A stretch of DNA of 64,000 bases from a virus: IMG/VR virus record IMGVR_UViG_3300028772_000007, positions 61,283 to 125,282 of that record; one strand, 5' to 3'. Of this stretch, positions 6,546 to 16,300 are shown one piece after another. The notes under the pieces are model-generated. The model was not told the origin of the DNA, searched no databases, and worked only from the letters and a program-made list of their open reading frames with translations. Each line of letters starts with the position of its first letter. Within the stretch, counting starts at the first letter, position 1. Both the position numbers and the translations under genes were made by a program.

Positions 6546-9107
6546 ATGATAGAAATTGAAGATTACTTCAAAAACGATGATTTAGCACGAAAAGTGTGGG
6601 TTGATAAATATAGATTAAATGACGAAACTTTATCTGAGTTTTTTAATCGTTTAGCATCAGAATTTGCAAGAAAAGATAATTTTATGAATATTAATAAAAT
6701 ATCTCCTGAAAAATATGCGGATTTATCAGATTATGGAAAAAAACGAAATGATCAAGATTTTAAAGAAAAATTATTAGAATTATTTACTGATTTTAAATAT
6801 ATAATTCCTGGTGGTTCTGTACTAGCAGGATTAGGTAGTGGAAAATTAGTATCATTATCTAATTGTTTTGTTACGCCAACAGATGATTCTATTGCTGATA
6901 TTTTTAATACAGCAAGAGATATGTCGCAGATTTATAAACGTAGAGGTGGTAATGGGACTGATTTATCTCCTATTAGACCTGCAAAAGCTTATGTAAATAA
7001 TGCAGCAAAAACTACTGGTGGTATTGTACCATTTGCAGAATTATACAGTAAAGTTACTGAAACTATTGGACAAGATGGTAGACGTGGAGCATTAATGCTT
7101 TCATTAAGTATTGATCATCCAGATTCTCCAGAATTTATTTTAGCTAAACAAAATTTAACTAAAATTAATGGGGCAAATATATCTGTAAGATTAACAGATA
7201 CATTTATGAAAGCTGTTGAAGCAAATGAAGATTATATACTAAGGTGGCCAGTTGATTATGAATGTAATGAATTACTTGAATCTGAAATGGAATTTCCTTA
7301 TAATATTTTAAAAAGTATTAAAGTAGATGGTGTATTAGTTGCATATGCAAAGAAAATTAAAGCAAAAGAATTATGGGATTCTATAATTCAATGTGCTTGG
7401 AATACAGCAGAACCTGGTATTTTATTTTGGGATACCATCATTGATAATGATCCTGCAAGTGTATATCCAGAATTTAGAGCAATTAGCACAAATCCTTGTG
7501 GAGAGATTCCACTCTCACCTTATGATTCTTGTAGATTAATTGCAGTGAATTTATTCAATTTAGTAGATAATCAATTTGAAGACAATGCTACAATTAATAT
7601 AGATAAGGCTTATAAAGTATTTTATGAAGCACAAGTAATTGGTGATATTCTTGTTGATTTAGAACTTGAACATGTACAAAGAATAATTGATGCAACAATA
7701 GGAGATGAAAAAGTCCTTTGGGAAAAAATTTATGAAGTAGGTCAAAATGGCAGACGTACAGGAGTAGGTATAACTGGTTATGGAGATTTATGTGCTGCAT
7801 TAGGTGTAGATTATGGAGATGTAGCTATCACTAAACAAATCATGGCTCTCAAAATGAAAGCTGAATCAGATGCAACTATTGATTTAGCAATTATTAATGA
7901 TCCATTTCCTGTTTATGATAAAGATTTAGAATACCCTTTAGATGGAGATCTTGAGTCGGCAGGTAATCAATTTTATCAATTTTTGAGAACTAATTTTAGA
8001 CCTCAATATGAAAAAATGAAAAAATATGGCAGGAGAAATATTAGTTGGAGCACAATTGCACCTACTGGTACTATCAGTATTGAAGCAGGTACAACAAGTG
8101 GTTGTGAACCATTATTTATGGCATATTACAATCGCAGAAAGAAATGTAATGGAAATGAAACTCCTGATTTTATTGATTTAAGTGGCCAAGGTTATACTAA
8201 TAATAGAGTTATTCATGGTAGTTTTAAGAAATGGTATATATCAAAAAATCCATTAAGTACTATTGAAGTATTAATGAAAATGCCAGATGCTGAGTTAGAT
8301 TTCTTAATTGAAAACTCTCCTTGGTATAATAATATGGCTGAAGATATTACTCCAGAAGTGAGAATTCAAACTCAGAGTTTATTACAAAAATATACTACTC
8401 ATTCTATTAGTTCTACTATTAATTTAGCAAGTGATACTCCTAAGGAAACTATAGATACTCTTTATAGATTAGCATGGAAGTATGATTTAAAAGGGACAAC
8501 TGTATATCGTGATGGATGTAGAGCTGGTATTTTAACTAAAACTGCAGATGTATCTTCTGACATTCTAGAAGAAAGACCTATTGAATTAGAATGTAAAGTT
8601 GAACAATTTAAAAATGAGAAAAAAGATTGGGTTGCATTTATAGGAATTATGAATGATTTACCTTATGAAATATTTACTGGCCCTAAAGATATGGATGTAT
8701 TTCCAATTCCATCTTTTGTAACTAGTGGACAAATTATTAAAGTACAACAAAATGATGGAACCTCAAGATATGATTTTAGATATATTGATTCTTATGGATA
8801 TACTAATACATTAGGAGGATTATCTCGTATTTTTGATAAAGAATTTTGGAATTATGCTCGATTTGTATCAGCATTATTAAGACATAAAACTCCTATTGAA
8901 CAAGTTATTAAAGTTGTTGGTGGATTAATGTTCACTAATAAAGGAATGAATAACTGGAAAAATGGTATTGAAAGATCATTAAAACCATTTGTAAAAGATG
9001 GTACACAATCTCATGGAGAAATTTGTACAGAATGTGGAATGGAGACAATTGTTTATCAATCAGGATGCAAGCAATGTCTTAATTGCGGTAATTCGAAATG
9101 TGCATAG
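6546..9107 (+). CDS. nrdJ: Adenosylcobalamin-dependent (class II) ribonucleoside reductase
   Basis: An 853-aa enzyme reducing ribonucleotides to deoxyribonucleotides for phage DNA synthesis. The 10-stranded barrel motifs are visible: SNCFVTP, RRGGNGTDLSPIRP, GRRGALMLSLSIDHPDSPEF, STNPCGEIPLSPYDSC (finger-loop N-x-C-x-E) and APTGTISIEAGTTSGCEPLF. The last is typical of the B12-dependent NrdJ-type. No second small subunit or glycyl-radical motif is present. The C-terminal tail carries CTECG...CKQCLNCGNSKC cysteines, as expected for the reducing/zinc-ribbon tail. ATG 6546 is chosen because the promoter overlaps any earlier start. The stop is TAG. Confidence 0.9.
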   Translation: MIEIEDYFKNDDLARKVWVDKYRLNDETLSEFFNRLASEFARKDNFMNINKISPEKYADLSDYGKKRNDQDFKEKLLELFTDFKYIIPGGSVLAGLGSGKLVSLSNCFVTPTDDSIADIFNTARDMSQIYKRRGGNGTDLSPIRPAKAYVNNAAKTTGGIVPFAELYSKVTETIGQDGRRGALMLSLSIDHPDSPEFILAKQNLTKINGANISVRLTDTFMKAVEANEDYILRWPVDYECNELLESEMEFPYNILKSIKVDGVLVAYAKKIKAKELWDSIIQCAWNTAEPGILFWDTIIDNDPASVYPEFRAISTNPCGEIPLSPYDSCRLIAVNLFNLVDNQFEDNATINIDKAYKVFYEAQVIGDILVDLELEHVQRIIDATIGDEKVLWEKIYEVGQNGRRTGVGITGYGDLCAALGVDYGDVAITKQIMALKMKAESDATIDLAIINDPFPVYDKDLEYPLDGDLESAGNQFYQFLRTNFRPQYEKMKKYGRRNISWSTIAPTGTISIEAGTTSGCEPLFMAYYNRRKKCNGNETPDFIDLSGQGYTNNRVIHGSFKKWYISKNPLSTIEVLMKMPDAELDFLIENSPWYNNMAEDITPEVRIQTQSLLQKYTTHSISSTINLASDTPKETIDTLYRLAWKYDLKGTTVYRDGCRAGILTKTADVSSDILEERPIELECKVEQFKNEKKDWVAFIGIMNDLPYEIFTGPKDMDVFPIPSFVTSGQIIKVQQNDGTSRYDFRYIDSYGYTNTLGGLSRIFDKEFWNYARFVSALLRHKTPIEQVIKVVGGLMFTNKGMNNWKNGIERSLKPFVKDGTQSHGEICTECGMETIVYQSGCKQCLNCGNSKCA

Positions 9108-9109
9108 AA

Positions 9110-9352
9110 ATGGGGAAGAAAAAGTTTTTTGTAGGAGATGAAGTTTGGTTTACTGAATGTGGTGATCTTTATACTGGGTTTATAGTAGGATTTATTGAAG
9201 GTTGGGTTAATAAAGGAGAATTCAAATTCAATACAGATAGAGAATGTGTGATTGATACTAATGATGAAGATGGTGAATATAGTTATTGGAGTGAGGAACA
9301 TCTAGAATCAATAGTAACAGTTCCATTAGATGAAGTATACTATGATAATTAA
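9110..9352 (+). CDS. Small early protein with a KOW/SH3-like N-terminus, unknown
   Basis: An 80-aa protein (MGKKKFFVGDEVWFTECG...). The opening FFVGDEVWF...YTGFIVGF pattern is like a small SH3/KOW-type barrel; this is a weak inference. ATG 9110 lies 2 bases after the reductase stop. An alternative in-frame ATG at 9098 would overlap the reductase by 10 bases. Function unknown. Confidence 0.65.
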   Translation: MGKKKFFVGDEVWFTECGDLYTGFIVGFIEGWVNKGEFKFNTDRECVIDTNDEDGEYSYWSEEHLESIVTVPLDEVYYDN

Positions 9353-9362
9353 TAAAAAATAA

Positions 9363-9572
9363 ATGATACAAAAATTATTAAATGAAGCAATAATTAGTAA
9401 GAGTATGAAAGGAGTAGTTGAGTTCATTGTTATTAATTCAACTACTGCTACGGTTCTTCTACAAGAATTATGCATAGGTATTGAAGAAGATGGTACTAGA
9501 TTAAGTAGTTATAAACACTATGAAATATTAATTAGTAATACATTAAAAGACAATGAGTTTAGAGTCGGATAA
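9363..9572 (+). CDS. Small early protein, unknown, 69 aa
   Basis: A 69-aa protein with alternating hydrophobic and hydrophilic residues, suggesting beta strands. No family recognised. Its 3' end overlaps the next small frame by 20 bases. Confidence 0.6.
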   Translation: MIQKLLNEAIISKSMKGVVEFIVINSTTATVLLQELCIGIEEDGTRLSSYKHYEILISNTLKDNEFRVG

Positions 9573-9732
9573 AATAGAATTAAAAATTAATAAATTAAAA
9601 ACTATTAATATAATAGAGAATAAATGGATTAGTATAAAATTCTGTCCAGTAACTAAAAAATATGTTGAATTAGAAAAAGTACTTGAAATAATACAAAATA
9701 ATGGAAAAGAAACTGGATTTATACACTCTTAA
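9553..9732 (+). CDS. Very small early protein, 59 aa
   Basis: ATG 9553 to TAA 9730-9732. Lys/Ile/Asn-rich (MSLESDKIELKINKLKTI...), with a single conserved-looking stretch WISIKFCPVTKKYVELEKV. It overlaps the upstream gene by 20 and the next small frame by 32 bases, a packing common in this operon. The coding case rests on composition and position only. Confidence 0.5.
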   Translation: MSLESDKIELKINKLKTINIIENKWISIKFCPVTKKYVELEKVLEIIQNNGKETGFIHS

Positions 9733-9862
9733 ATATATTGAACTTCATTTCAGTATTCTTAGTGATATGAGTACTAAATGCCAAGGTTATTATAATCTTG
9801 TTGAGTTAATTAAGAAATTAGAAAAAGAAAAAATAAACGATGAAAGTAAACGTAATAAATGA
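9701..9862 (+). CDS. Very small early protein, 53 aa, doubtful
   Basis: ATG 9701 opens a 53-codon frame ([17 protein letters not shown]...) that fills the remaining gap before dUTPase and ends at TGA 9860-9862, 20 bases inside the dUTPase gene. Under TGA=Trp it would read on for about 20 codons into dUTPase out of frame, so if real it is the only early gene that truly needs TGA as a stop. Helical, Lys/Glu-rich. No family recognised. Confidence 0.4.
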   Translation: MEKKLDLYTLKYIELHFSILSDMSTKCQGYYNLVELIKKLEKEKINDESKRNK

Positions 9863-10325
9863 TGGAGGGAATGCCCTCCCAACATATGCGAAACCCGGAG
9901 ATTCAGGACAGGATCTCCGTGCTAACTTTACCAATGGCTTAAATTCTGAATATATGTTCGGAGCAGCATTTGATGAAGAAAGAAATACATTATTAGTATT
10001 CAGTGGTGGTAGAGTATTAATCCCAACAGGATTATACACTTCATTTCCTCCAGGATATGAACTACAAGTAAGACCAAGAAGTGGTACTGCATTAAAATTT
10101 GGGGTAACAGTATTAAATACACCTGGAACGATTGATAGTGATTACCGTGGAGAAATTGGTGTTATACTTATGAATTTAAGTGATGATGTATTTGAAATAC
10201 AACAAGGAGATAGAATAGCTCAATTAGTTTTAGCTAAAGTATCTTTAATTGAATGGAATGAAGTAATTCATTTAGATAAAACAGACAGAGGTGAAGGTGG
10301 CTTTAACTCAACAGGAACAAAATAA
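9840..10325 (+). CDS. dut: dUTP diphosphatase (dUTPase)
   Basis: A 161-aa trimeric-type dUTPase that hydrolyses dUTP to dUMP and PPi, keeping uracil out of phage DNA and supplying dUMP for dTMP. All five motifs are present: [12 protein letters not shown] (1), RPRSGTAL (3; Ser of the P-loop), the [11 protein letters not shown] segment with the catalytic Asp (motif 3/4 region), GDRIAQLVL (4) and the Gly-rich C-terminal arm [10 protein letters not shown] (5). An insertion of roughly 20 residues follows motif 1. It lies in the nucleotide-metabolism cluster between the ribonucleotide reductase and DNA ligase genes. Confidence 0.95.
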   Translation: MKVNVINDGGNALPTYAKPGDSGQDLRANFTNGLNSEYMFGAAFDEERNTLLVFSGGRVLIPTGLYTSFPPGYELQVRPRSGTALKFGVTVLNTPGTIDSDYRGEIGVILMNLSDDVFEIQQGDRIAQLVLAKVSLIEWNEVIHLDKTDRGEGGFNSTGTK

Positions 10326-10362
10326 TGAATACAGAAAAAACAATACAAAAGGTATTTGTAGA

Positions 10363-10548
10363 ATGAAAAATATAAAAGTAAATTTTTATGTAGCAACAGG
10401 ATGTCAAGGTTCAGAAAGAGAACATATTAAAATTATATCTATACCAGATGATTATGATTGTGATAAAGATCCAGATCAAATAATTCAAGGTGAATATGAA
10501 GCTTGGATGTGGGAAAACATTGATTCTTGTTGGACAGTAATAGAATAA
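10363..10548 (+). CDS. Small early protein, unknown, 61 aa
   Basis: ATG 10363 is preferred over an upstream GTG that lies inside the dUTPase gene. The sequence pattern (VNFYVATGCQGSERE...WMWENIDSCW) is compact and beta-rich with conserved-looking Trp and Cys. It resembles small proteins widespread in phages (a strand-Gly-strand-Trp module), but no function is known to me. It is followed 6 bases later by the next gene. Confidence 0.65.
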   Translation: MKNIKVNFYVATGCQGSEREHIKIISIPDDYDCDKDPDQIIQGEYEAWMWENIDSCWTVIE

Positions 10549-10554
10549 TAAATT

Positions 10555-10911
10555 ATGAGTGATATAGAATATCATATTGGTAAATTAAAATTATTACCAA
10601 GATTAAAATTTGAACCATTAGATGAACAATGTAAACGTATTTATTTAGAAACCCATGATTATCCTACTGAAGAAGTAGAAGATTGGATTGATTATTTAGT
10701 ATATGAAGATAGTTATGAAACTTATATGGTTCATAACAATGATCTTTATTGGATATTTGATCATTCGGAAGTTAATGATGATGATTGTAGTCTAAATCCA
10801 TTAGGAAATGATATGTATGAATTTAGAGTGGGTTTTTATAATGGTGGAACTTGCCTTGAAGAATGTATTGGTTGGGAATTAGATAAATTAGAACAAAATA
10901 AAAAAATTTAA
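10555..10911 (+). CDS. Small acidic early protein, unknown, 118 aa
   Basis: A 118-aa acidic protein. Its C-terminal half contains MYEFRVGFYNGGTCLEECIGWEL, a beta-hairpin-like segment that recurs in small phage proteins of unknown function. The TAA overlaps the ligase ATG (TAATG), so it is translationally coupled with DNA ligase. Confidence 0.7.
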   Translation: MSDIEYHIGKLKLLPRLKFEPLDEQCKRIYLETHDYPTEEVEDWIDYLVYEDSYETYMVHNNDLYWIFDHSEVNDDDCSLNPLGNDMYEFRVGFYNGGTCLEECIGWELDKLEQNKKI

Positions 10912-12086
10912 TGGCAATAGTATTTGAAAACTACTTAGTAAGTAGAAATGTTAGAGGTAAAGTACAAATTGTTCATACTATTTGTGAACAAAATACTACC
11001 TCATTTGAAATAAAAAGATTTACAAGTCAATTGGCTGGAAAGATAACTCCTCAACCTGTTATTACTATAACTAGTGGTAAAGTAAAAAGAACTCCAATCC
11101 AACAAGCTGAATTAGAATATAAATCCATATTAAAAAAATATATGGATAAAGGATATACAAAAATTGAAGATTTAACTGAAATCTCTTTTGAAGATTTATC
11201 AGATTCTGAAATTGATGAATTAGTAAATACTGACAAAGAAGATCAAAATGGTGTACCAAAACCCATGCTTGCAGTATCTTCTGAAAAGTGTTCTTCAAAT
11301 ATATTTGAAAAAGAATGGTATTGTTCAAGAAAACTTGATGGAGTTAGATGTTGCCTATTTCTTAAAGATAATGAGATACATAGTGCAAGTCGTGGTGGTG
11401 GAGAATATAATATACCAACTACTAAAATTAGAGCTAGTGAAAAATTAATTAAATGGTTTATTGCTAATCCAGATTTAAAATTGGATGGTGAATTATATAA
11501 TCATGGTACTTCTCTTCAAAAACTGTCTGGTATGGCTAGAGTTAAAGAATGGGAATCTAAATGTGATGTATTAAATTATTGGATTTATGATATATATCAT
11601 CCAACTTTAAATTTTGTTGATAGATATGAATTATTAATGGAATTACAAGAAATAATGAAAGATGAACCTAAAATTACAGTTATAGATCATTATTTATTAT
11701 CTGGATATTTAAAAATTAAAAAAACTCATGATCAATTTGTAAGAGAAGGTTATGAAGGTTTAGTAATGCGTAATCCTAATAAACCATATGGTATTGGAAA
11801 GCGTTCTAGTGTTCTTATGGTTAAACTAAAAGAACGTATGGAAGAAGAATTTGAAATAATAGGTGTATCAGAAGGACTTCGTGATGAAGATTTCTGTTTC
11901 ACTTTAAAAACTAAAACAGGGAAGAGTTTTGATGCAAAACCAATGGGAACTAGGGAAGTAAGAGCAGAATATTTAGCAACATGGGAAGACCTAGTTGGTA
12001 AAAAAGCATCTGTTACATTTTTTAGTTGGTCAGATGATGGTATTCCAAGTCAACCTGTATTTAAATGCGTTCGTGATTATGAATAG
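10911..12086 (+). CDS. lig: ATP-dependent DNA ligase with a WGR-like N-terminus
   Basis: A 391-aa enzyme that seals nicks during phage replication or repair. Nucleotidyltransferase motifs: SRKLDGVR with the adenylated Lys at about residue 140 (motif I, KxDG), DGELYNHG (III), YEGLVMRN (IV) and LMVKLKERMEEEFEI (V), followed by an OB-fold C-terminus. The first ~90 residues (RGKVQIVH...FTSQLAGK...LKKYMDKGY) look like a WGR-type DNA-binding domain; this is an inference. Stop TAG. The last 8 bases overlap the next small frame. Confidence 0.9.
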   Translation: MAIVFENYLVSRNVRGKVQIVHTICEQNTTSFEIKRFTSQLAGKITPQPVITITSGKVKRTPIQQAELEYKSILKKYMDKGYTKIEDLTEISFEDLSDSEIDELVNTDKEDQNGVPKPMLAVSSEKCSSNIFEKEWYCSRKLDGVRCCLFLKDNEIHSASRGGGEYNIPTTKIRASEKLIKWFIANPDLKLDGELYNHGTSLQKLSGMARVKEWESKCDVLNYWIYDIYHPTLNFVDRYELLMELQEIMKDEPKITVIDHYLLSGYLKIKKTHDQFVREGYEGLVMRNPNKPYGIGKRSSVLMVKLKERMEEEFEIIGVSEGLRDEDFCFTLKTKTGKSFDAKPMGTREVRAEYLATWEDLVGKKASVTFFSWSDDGIPSQPVFKCVRDYE

Positions 12087-12285
12087 AGATGAAATAACAA
12101 TTACAATGCCTAAATGGCAATATGATCAAATGTTAGAAGAAAATAAAAGACTAAATATAGAAATAAATAAAAATAAATTTTATACTTATATTTATTTTAA
12201 AACTGATAGTTATTCATGTAGATCTATAGATTTATCTCCTTTTAATAGGGAGATAAATTCTACAGAGTCAATACAGAATCAGTAG
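12079..12285 (+). CDS. Small early protein, first part of a possible frameshifted gene
   Basis: ATG 12079 overlaps the ligase stop. The 68-aa product (MNRDEITITMPKWQYDQMLEEN...) has a basic, coiled-coil-like N-terminus and a FYTYIYFKTDSYSCRS strand pair. It ends at TAG 12283-12285. A coding-like frame in the -1 register (12249-12428) continues the protein smoothly after the AGGGAG at 12247, so this may be half of a longer gene split by a frameshift. Confidence 0.6.
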   Translation: MNRDEITITMPKWQYDQMLEENKRLNIEINKNKFYTYIYFKTDSYSCRSIDLSPFNREINSTESIQNQ

Positions 12286-12428
12286 AAGCATTAGAATCAA
12301 AAATTATTGAATTATTACTTGGTATTAATCAAAGAATATCAATTGATAACAATAATAAAGAAGAATTTAAAACTCAATTAGAAAATAATTTATCCAGAAA
12401 ATCTGCCTGGAGTAAACTATTTTCTTAA
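12249..12428 (+). pseudogene. C-terminal part of the preceding gene in the -1 frame
   Basis: An open frame of 59 codons without ATG, ending at TAA 12426-12428 and encoding a helical, phage-like sequence (GDKFYRVNTESVEALESK...SRKSAWSKLFS). It has typical codon use and begins exactly where the frame of the gene at 12079 is in its last dozen codons. A -1 slip at AGG|GAG (12247-12252) would fuse the two into a protein of about 115 residues. Either programmed frameshifting, a real mutation or an assembly error could explain this. Confidence 0.5.
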
Positions 12429-12588
12429 ATATAACGTGTAGTACACGTAAAAAATACTTTTTTGTTTATAAAGTAGTGAAGCCTAACCCCGTCGTGATGA
12501 TGTGGTTAGGCTATTTTTTTTTATTTATATTTTAGTATTTTTTATAGGTTTTATTTTGTACCTTTACAAATTAAATAAATCTAAAAAT
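12429..12588 (+). other. Intergenic region: small hairpin, terminator, lysozyme leader
   Basis: Starts with a short palindrome (ACGTGT-AGT-ACACGT, about 12434-12449) followed by A-rich sequence. A strong Rho-independent terminator lies at 12480-12522, followed by an AT-rich leader containing TACCTTTA, one base off the TAnnTTTG -7 box, ahead of the lysozyme ATG. No further gene is seen. Confidence 0.5.
12480..12522 (+). terminator. Rho-independent terminator of the early operon
   Basis: A 9-bp GC-rich stem (AGCCTAACC pairing with GGTTAGGCT) with a 15-nt loop is followed by TATTTTTTTTT. It ends the ligase transcription unit and separates it from the lysozyme gene. Confidence 0.9.
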
Positions 12589-13296
12589 ATGGACTACGAT
12601 ACAACAAATGATATAAATCAATATGCAGAGTATATGAATAAATATAATCCAGGAGAAACCTCTGTACTTTTACCTTTTGTACAATATACAGGTGCACCTA
12701 TTTATACAGCACCAATAACTAATATACAAACACCAACTCTACCAAATTATAATATACCTGATGTTATAAAATCTACTAGTCCTTTATTTTCAACTTCTAC
12801 ACCACAAATTGTAACACCAATTGTACCTAAAGAAACCCCAATTACTGCTAATATAAAAATTAGTAAAGGACAAACAGGTGTAGCTAAAGATATGGTTTCT
12901 TTTTTAACTAATAAAGGTTTATCTAAAGAAGCAGCTTCTGGTGTAGTTGGTAATTTAATGGTTGAATCTGGATTAAATACCACAGCAGGTGGGGATAAAG
13001 GTACATCTTTTGGGTTAGCACAATGGAGAGATCCAACTGTAGGTCAAGGAAGATGGACTAATTTAAAAAACTTTTCAACTGCAAGAGGATTAGATAATAC
13101 CTCTGTAAATGGTCAAATGGAATATCTATGGCATGAATTAAATAATAGTTATAGTGGTGTTCTTTCTAAGATAAAAGAAGCAAAAACTCCAGAAGATGCA
13201 GCTGAATTATTTAGAAAACATTTTGAAAATCCTGCACCAAATGCAAAAATGGAGAGTTTAAGACGACAATATGCTCGTAAATTTTATAATTCTTAA
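12589..13296 (+). CDS. Phage tail-lysozyme-type muramidase
   Basis: A 235-aa protein. Residues ~1-100 are a low-complexity Thr/Pro/Ile-rich linker. Residues ~105-235 form a lysozyme-like domain with SGVVGNLMVESGLN (catalytic Glu in the VES context), GTSFGLAQWRD and LWHELNNSYSGVLSK, matching the 'phage tail lysozyme' family found in tail-tip and lysis proteins. There is no signal peptide, so export for lysis would need a holin, or it acts from the virion. ATG 12589 is chosen because the longer frame would start inside the terminator. It is the last + strand gene, facing the late operon. Confidence 0.8.
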   Translation: MDYDTTNDINQYAEYMNKYNPGETSVLLPFVQYTGAPIYTAPITNIQTPTLPNYNIPDVIKSTSPLFSTSTPQIVTPIVPKETPITANIKISKGQTGVAKDMVSFLTNKGLSKEAASGVVGNLMVESGLNTTAGGDKGTSFGLAQWRDPTVGQGRWTNLKNFSTARGLDNTSVNGQMEYLWHELNNSYSGVLSKIKEAKTPEDAAELFRKHFENPAPNAKMESLRRQYARKFYNS

Positions 13297-13304
13297 TTAA
13301 AATA

Positions 13305-13350
13305 ATAATAGCCCCTATGTATCTTAACCGATATATAGGGGCTATTTTTT
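13305..13350. terminator. Bidirectional terminator between convergent early and late arms
   Basis: AGCCCCTAT (13310-13318) pairs with ATAGGGGCT (13335-13343). On the + strand a T7 run follows. On the - strand the complement gives an AT-rich, T-containing tail. It lies exactly between the end of the lysozyme gene (+) and the end of the last cargo gene (-). Confidence 0.85.
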
Positions 13351-16300
13351 TAAATATTGAAATTTTCTAACATTGTAACATTCTTTTTAGCATAGTTAAG
13401 AAGATCTCCATCACCAAAAATTACATTTTGAGCTCCAGTAACTACATTTGTAACTTTAGTAGCAAATGCTGGTTCCCAACTAAATCCACCAAAAATATTT
13501 GATACTGGATTAAATTCACCAAAGGCTTTTAATTGGGATTTTTCAAGTAATGATAATGAATTTTGTACTATAGTTAAATCTCCACCATTTTTAGTTGGTT
13601 TTAATGGATCAACTGTTGTATCCATTCCCATAGCTTCTCTAGCTGCTCCGAACATTAATCTTGCAATAAATGCATAAAACATTACAGCAAGTATATCATG
13701 TAAAGCTTGTTTTGATCTATTATTACGTTTAGTATCTGCAAATGCTTCTTTAAAATTACCTCTACTTAAATCTCTAAAAGTATGAGTTAATGCATAAAAT
13801 AATCCAACATGTGGATTACCTTCCCAATATTTTACTGGTTCCATTTTACCATCATTCTCAAATGTTTCTTCTACATGCTCTATAATACCATTTTCATCTT
13901 TAAATTCACGTTTAAATACTGTTTTCTTTATACCATCAGTAGGATCTATAACTTCTTTAGTTTTTCACATACCTTGACTATTTTCTGTACTTCCAGGTTT
14001 AGTAAACCATAAGGCTTTTTTAGCAGTCCAGAATGTCATAAATTGCATAAATACAATACCTGTTGCAGTTTTATTAAACATAGATTTACGTTCATGATCA
14101 TAAAAACCATAAGCTAAATCAGCAAAAGATTTTAAACTTTCTTTATCTTTAACTGTATATGCTTGTGGTAATGCATCTCCTTCTGTATACAAGGAACCAT
14201 CTTCTTTAGTATAACCTTCTGTATTAAATTGTTGTAGAATTACTTTATAGAGAGATTTTTGATCTAAAAATGCTTTTGAAGTATAATTTTTAGAGTTTTT
14301 ATGAGCATTATATTCTGCAAATCTAGTATCCTTTTCAAAATCATAAATTAAATGCCCATCTTCATTTACAGTATGAGCATCTCATACACCATCATGTATC
14401 ATTTGTGCAATAAATAAAGTCATTCTATTTACATAATCACCATGTCCTGCAGTAAAATACATCCATTCATTAAATGCATTTAATGCCCCAACTCTATCTG
14501 TTCTTGTTTTATTAACAAGTACATTCATATCTAAATTTACTACACCATAGGCATTATTAACAGCATCTACTTTATTAAAATCTCTTGAAAATTGTTTATT
14601 AGATCCTATCATAACTTTATATGCTTCTGCTAAATGTTTAATATTAAATGAATTTTCTCCATAAATTTGTGTAAAAGCTCTTGAAACATTAACAATTGTT
14701 CCCATACTTAATTCTTTTACTAACATTGCAGGTCTAAAAGGCATAATTAATTTACTTGTAAAACCTTTTGCAGCTTCTACTCATTTAACTACATCTTGTA
14801 ATTCTGATGAAATTATAGGTTCATTATATATATTTGATTGTATGTAATCTTGAAAATATTGAAGAGTTGAAGATATATCATCCCCAGATTGTTTAGCATA
14901 AAATTTAAGTAAATAAATTGCTGAATTCATTTTACTTAATACATTATTCATTATATTTTCTTTTATATCAGCATATACATATTCTAATGTTATTCTATCA
15001 AGATTAGTCTCAAAATATTTAACTCCTTTATTTGCAATCATTTTAGATCTTGAATTTTCAGACATTCTAAATTGATTGTACATATTTTGATAATTATTTT
15101 TTTGTTTAACTACATTAATACGTTGTTCTTCAGTTAATTCTCTAGGATCTATATAATCTCTAACTTCATCAACTTTATTTTTTATAGATTCAAGAGTATT
15201 TTTAAGTGTTATATTATGCAATTTAGAAGCATCTGTACCCCTCATTAATGGTACTTCGAAATATTTATCACCAGCTTTTATAACTTTCTCTAATTTATCT
15301 GCTTTTTTATAATCGGTTTGTTTTTCTTCTATAGATAATCCTAAACGTCTTTTATTTATTTCCCATAACATTCTCATTAAATAGTCTCTTTGAGGCACTA
15401 ATAAAGATTCATGTTCATCATATGGATTTTTAAACATCATTGCTGGATCTAAAGTATCATCTGACATTCTTTTATAAAAATTATCATGTAATGGATATGT
15501 GTTACCAATTATATGTTGATAAACTTCAGAATATCCTGAATCTTTATAATATTTTTTAGTATGTGGTATAATTTCAGTTAATACTTTTTCATATTCACCT
15601 CTAATTCTTTGATTACCAATACTTACTAAATTTACAATACTATGTAAATCTTTAGAAGGTAGTGTACTTGCAGTTGCAAATGTTAAACCTCCAAGAAACC
15701 CTACAACTTTATTACCTTGTTTATCTCTTGAAGTTTCATTATAAGTAAATGGTGACTTTAAAACATCTACAGTATTAGCACCACTTATTCCTAATTGAGG
15801 GATAATATAATCTCCATTATTAGTAATTCCAGAATAATAGGCAATTCCTAAACTAACTAAATATAATGCATATTCTTCTTGTGTATTAAAATTAAGCATT
15901 TCATTAGGAGATTTATTTTTTAAATAAGCTTGATTAGGCATATCTAAAATCTTTTGTCTTAATTCTTGTAAAGTTTCAAGTTTTAATGTAATTAAATCTT
16001 CTCTCTCAACAGCATTAAAAATATCTGTCAATGCAGCATTTGTACTTACTTTAAGAATTGAATTTAAATTATTATATATATAATCTAATGTTTCAACAGG
16101 TTTAATTTTACTATTTTTAAAATTACTTTCAATACCTCCTTTTTCAGCTAATGCATTAAAATTTCTAATTAATATATTTAAATCTTTAGAATCAGCTTTA
16201 CCTTCAAGATAATTTAGAAATTTTATATCTCCTAATGTATATCCATTAAAGATTTCAGGTATTGAATTTAGTACAGTTAATACTTTCATTAATTCAATAT

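Noticed and set aside
10324-10377. Tiny frame starting at ATG 10324 just after the dUTPase stop
   Set aside because: Thirteen codons to TGA, or sixteen to TAA with TGA=Trp. Too short and overlapping the better-supported start at 10363.
12502-12588. A longer lysozyme start at GTG 12502 with a hydrophobic 29-residue leader resembling a signal anchor
   Set aside because: The GTG lies within the terminator stem (12480-12522) and the leader is translation of the T-run and AT-rich spacer. ATG 12589 gives a normal start.
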